DNA of 8,824 nt, from positions 1 through 8,824 of the forward strand of contig JAJRAX010000111.1 in NCBI GenBank assembly GCA_028679775.1. Reading direction: 5' to 3'. Positions within the stretch are counted from its first letter, which is position 1. Each line of letters starts with the position of its first letter. Below are positions 7,989 through 8,824 of this stretch, piece by piece. Source of the DNA: Methanothrix sp. Lineage in GTDB: Archaea; Halobacteriota; Methanosarcinia; Methanotrichales; Methanotrichaceae. Below the pieces are notes generated by a model. The model had not been told where the DNA came from and made no database searches. It saw only the letters and a program-made list of their open reading frames with translations. The position numbers were made by a program, and so were the translations under genes.

Positions 7989-8004
7989 CCGGCATATGAG
8001 CCGG
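7989..8004. promoter_or_regulatory. Perfect 5-6-5 inverted repeat upstream of nrpR, candidate operator
   Basis: CCGGC-N6-GCCGG is a perfect palindrome lying 19 bp upstream of the nrpR TATA box and 67 bp before tRNA-Gln. As I recall, the Methanosarcina mazei NrpR operator has CCGG half-sites but with shorter spacing (ACCGGCTTCCGGT), so this is at best a variant. An adjacent CAGGAT repeat (8006-8011 and 8015-8020) has a 9-bp period. Confidence 0.35.
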
Positions 8005-8071
8005 ACAGGATCTGCAGGATATCAACAGATGGAACGGATCCTGATGCGGGCACACAATGCCATGCAACGAT

Positions 8072-8144
8072 AGTCCCGTGGGGTAGCGGTCAATCCTGAG
8101 GGCCTTTGGAGCCCGCGACGGCGGTTCGAATCCGCCCGGGACTA
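8072..8144 (+). tRNA. tRNA-Gln (anticodon TTG)
   Basis: This is a 73-nt cloverleaf. The acceptor AGTCCCG/CGGGACT (8072-8078 with 8137-8143) is followed by discriminator A8144, and the A1-T72 first pair is typical of archaeal tRNA-Gln. The anticodon loop CTTTGGA (8104-8110) has TTG at 8106-8108. The T arm GGCGG-TTCGAAT-CCGCC spans 8120-8136. The anticodon stem AGGGC/GCCCG has an A.G mismatch at 27-43. CCA is not encoded and must be added by the CCA enzyme. In archaea this tRNA is first charged with Glu and then amidated by GatDE. No strong TATA box is visible at the expected distance upstream. Confidence 0.95.
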
Positions 8145-8210
8145 CTTCTCATCACAACGCACGGGAAATGTAGATATATCCGAGCATGTCATGAAGGGAA
8201 GGCCAGGCGA

Positions 8211-8216
8211 TATTTT
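8211..8216 (+). promoter_or_regulatory. TATA-like box upstream of tRNA-Glu
   Basis: TATTTT (in GATATTTTC) lies 23 bp before the tRNA-Glu 5' end, the correct distance for an archaeal TATA box. A second AT-rich candidate, AGATATATC, is at 8172-8180. This suggests that tRNA-Glu has its own promoter and is not simply read through from tRNA-Gln, 95 bp upstream. Confidence 0.45.
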
Positions 8217-8239
8217 CTGGCAACATAGGCGCCAAAATT

Positions 8240-8314
8240 GCTCCGGTAGTGTAGTCCGGCCAATCATTTCGGCCTTTCGAGCCGAAGACTCGGGTTCAAA
8301 TCCCGGCCGGAGCA
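8240..8314 (+). tRNA. tRNA-Glu (anticodon TTC)
   Basis: This is a 75-nt cloverleaf. The acceptor GCTCCGG/CCGGAGC (8240-8246 with 8307-8313) is followed by discriminator A8314. The anticodon stem TCGGC/GCCGA (8269-8273, 8281-8285) encloses the loop CTTTCGA with TTC at 8276-8278. The T arm TCGGG-TTCAAAT-CCCGG spans 8290-8306 with a T-G closing pair. No CCA is encoded. The D arm lacks a 13-22 Watson-Crick pair, as does tRNA-Gln. Besides translation, Glu-tRNA feeds tetrapyrrole synthesis (haem-like cofactors, F430) in methanogens. Confidence 0.96.
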
Positions 8315-8333
8315 TTCCATAATTCATAAGGTG

Positions 8334-8338
8334 TTTTT
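8334..8338 (+). terminator. Oligo-T terminator after tRNA-Glu
   Basis: Five consecutive T residues lie 20 nt after the tRNA-Glu 3' end, a typical archaeal intrinsic termination signal. No hairpin precedes it apart from the tRNA itself. Confidence 0.5.
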
Positions 8339-8372
8339 AAGACAGGTCCCTTTTCAGTAGCATATCGTGTAT

Positions 8373-8397
8373 GCATAAGCCACTCCTGCGCATAAGC
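8373..8397 (+). repeat. GCATAAGC direct repeat, 17-bp period, with a third copy at 8493
   Basis: GCATAAGC occurs at 8373-8380 and 8390-8397, and CATAAGC again at 8493-8499, immediately downstream of the TATA box. The second and third copies share the longer CATAAGCTG. A degenerate CATAAGG is at 8324-8330. Short repeats around a promoter are compatible with regulator binding; the regulator is unknown. Confidence 0.4.
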
Positions 8398-8483
8398 TGC
8401 CATGATTAAAGGGTACGCAGGTTGGTCGTCTTATATGCATATTAGATCTATTGGTATTGATTCAGCTCAAAACTCCCGACATA

Positions 8484-8491
8484 TTTATATT
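8484..8491 (+). promoter_or_regulatory. TATA box for the secreted-protein gene
   Basis: TTTATATT, within the AT-rich run 8481-8491, is close to the archaeal consensus. A start about 25 bp downstream, near 8511-8516, would give a leader of about 205-210 nt before the ATG at 8721, long for an archaeal mRNA. The palindrome at 8433-8442 is a weaker alternative and would make the leader even longer. Confidence 0.5.
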
Positions 8492-8561
8492 CCATAAGCT
8501 GGAAGTCCTGATTCGTGCCTGAGCAAAATACTCAAATATTAGCCGAGAAGCATGTGGGTCA

Positions 8562-8686
8562 GGTACTCCACACGACAAAGCTGTAATATGTCAGCTCTTG
8601 CGGGTTTGCATCAAGCAGGCAGGGGCCGGCGGACCTTTGTCGGGTGGTGCCAGGGATTTAGGCCTCTGCTGACGGCTTGGATCCTG
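8562..8686 (+). ncRNA. Structured 5' leader or cis-regulatory RNA candidate
   Basis: A long-range helix pairs 8562-8566 with 8647-8651 (GGTAC/GTGCC), 8569-8571 with 8644-8646 (CAC/GTG) and 8573-8580 with 8635-8642 (CGACAAAG/CTTTGTCG, perfect). It is interrupted only by a 2-nt bulge and one A.G mismatch, 16 pairs in all. It encloses about 54 nt that can form a small hairpin (CTTG 8597-8600 with CAAG 8612-8615) or an alternative AGCTG/CAGCT stem competing with the top of the main helix. Directly after it, 8652-8657 pairs with 8681-8685 (one G bulge) and 8660-8664 with 8674-8678 (AGGCC/GGCTT), forming a second hairpin. The Shine-Dalgarno begins 18 nt later. I do not recognise a known riboswitch or RNA family. 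It could be a cis-regulator, an mRNA-stabilising leader or a separate small RNA. Confidence 0.45.
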
Positions 8687-8720
8687 AGCGTTAATGGTAA
8701 CCTAAGGAGGTGGGAAAGAA

Positions 8721-8824
8721 ATGAGAAAACTAATAGCTGTTTTGGTTATTATCGCCATGGCCGTAGTAGGCATGGCCGGTGCAGCTAACTATATGTACGA
8801 AAAGGCATCGGTCAAGGGCGTAGG
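8721..8824 (+). CDS. Secreted or surface protein with N-terminal signal peptide (3' part outside window)
   Basis: Only 34 complete codons are visible. They encode a classic Sec signal peptide: Arg2-Lys3, a hydrophobic core (4-19, LIAVLVIIAMAVVGMA) and small residues AGAA (19-22) for signal peptidase cleavage before NYMYEKASVKGV. The ATG is preceded by AAGGAGGTG (8704-8712), nearly the full complement of the 16S rRNA 3' end, with 8-nt spacing, indicating strong translation. Abundant exported proteins of Methanothrix-like methanogens (sheath or S-layer components) would fit, but the visible part does not identify the family. The long structured leader upstream suggests post-transcriptional control or mRNA stabilisation. 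Confidence 0.8.
   Translation, partial: MRKLIAVLVIIAMAVVGMAGAANYMYEKASVKGV

Larger units (their letters stand above)
8315..8720. other. About 400-bp gene-less region with promoter, repeats and structured leader
   Basis: No convincing protein gene lies here. From left to right it holds the oligo-T after tRNA-Glu, two GCATAAGC direct repeats (8373-8397), a perfect 10-bp palindrome ATATGCATAT (8433-8442, an alternative AT-rich promoter element), a good TATA box (8484-8491) with a third CATAAGC copy beside it, and a structured leader (8562-8686) ending in a strong ribosome-binding site at 8704-8712. An open frame from 8552 crosses the region but overlaps the signal-peptide gene out of frame and is not protein-like. 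Confidence 0.6.

Noticed and set aside
8006..8020. CAGGAT tandem repeat as a CRISPR or mobile-element remnant
   Set aside because: Only two 6-bp copies 9 bp apart; no spacers, terminal repeats or transposase nearby.
7936..8067. 44-codon N-terminal extension of nrpR
   Set aside because: The TATA box and inverted repeat lie inside it, a GGAGG precedes the internal ATG, and the winged-helix domain begins right after that ATG.
8562..8686. SRP RNA, RNase P RNA or C/D box RNA
   Set aside because: Too short for SRP or RNase P RNA, lacks their conserved cores, and no RUGAUGA C box is seen.
8552..8788. 78-codon plus-strand open frame across the leader
   Set aside because: It overlaps the signal-peptide gene out of frame, has no ribosome-binding site and an unlikely composition; RNA pairing better explains the region.

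Overview
The window looks like a chromosomal segment of a methanogenic archaeon, most likely an acetoclastic member of the Methanotrichales (Methanothrix/Methanosaeta-like). The evidence is an archaeal class I CCA-adding enzyme, ribosomal protein eS6, a geranylgeranyl-reductase-family flavoprotein (archaeal ether-lipid chemistry) and the nitrogen regulator NrpR in its one-regulatory-domain form. AT-rich TATA boxes stand about 25 bp upstream of expected transcript starts, and the tRNA genes lack an encoded CCA. Genus placement is inference; the archaeal and methanogen assignment is firm.

Layout. Positions 1-3218 hold a minus-strand cluster read ilvD -> thpR -> cca: branched-chain amino acid synthesis followed by two tRNA/RNA end-processing enzymes. 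ilvD and thpR overlap by 4 bp (ATGA), and cca follows after 10 bp and runs off the left edge. A 112-bp divergent region with one near-palindromic TATA element (3286-3296) separates ilvD from the plus-strand pair 3331-6407. That pair is a sodium/solute symporter of the SSS family with an unusual soluble C-terminal extension, overlapped by 4 bp by a geranylgeranyl-reductase-type FAD oxidoreductase. A strong hairpin (6442-6468) lies between this pair and the convergent eS6 gene (6480-6878). nrpR (6943-7935) is upstream of eS6 on the same strand, with a separate eS6 promoter in the short gap.

Right-hand part. Divergent from nrpR are tRNA-Gln(TTG) and tRNA-Glu(TTC). A nitrogen-status repressor thus sits beside the two tRNAs whose amino acids are the centre of ammonium assimilation. 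A perfect 5-6-5 inverted repeat (7989-8004) just upstream of the nrpR TATA box is an operator candidate.

The last 510 bp contain about 400 bp without a protein gene, then the start of a secreted protein (8721 to the edge) with a textbook signal peptide and a very strong Shine-Dalgarno. Its TATA box is near 8484-8491, giving a leader of about 200 nt. This leader can fold into a 16-bp long-range helix followed by a second 10-bp hairpin. Repeated CATAAGC motifs lie upstream of and within the promoter. This structured leader is the least explained element here and the best candidate for something undescribed. No CRISPR array, insertion sequence or defence system was seen.
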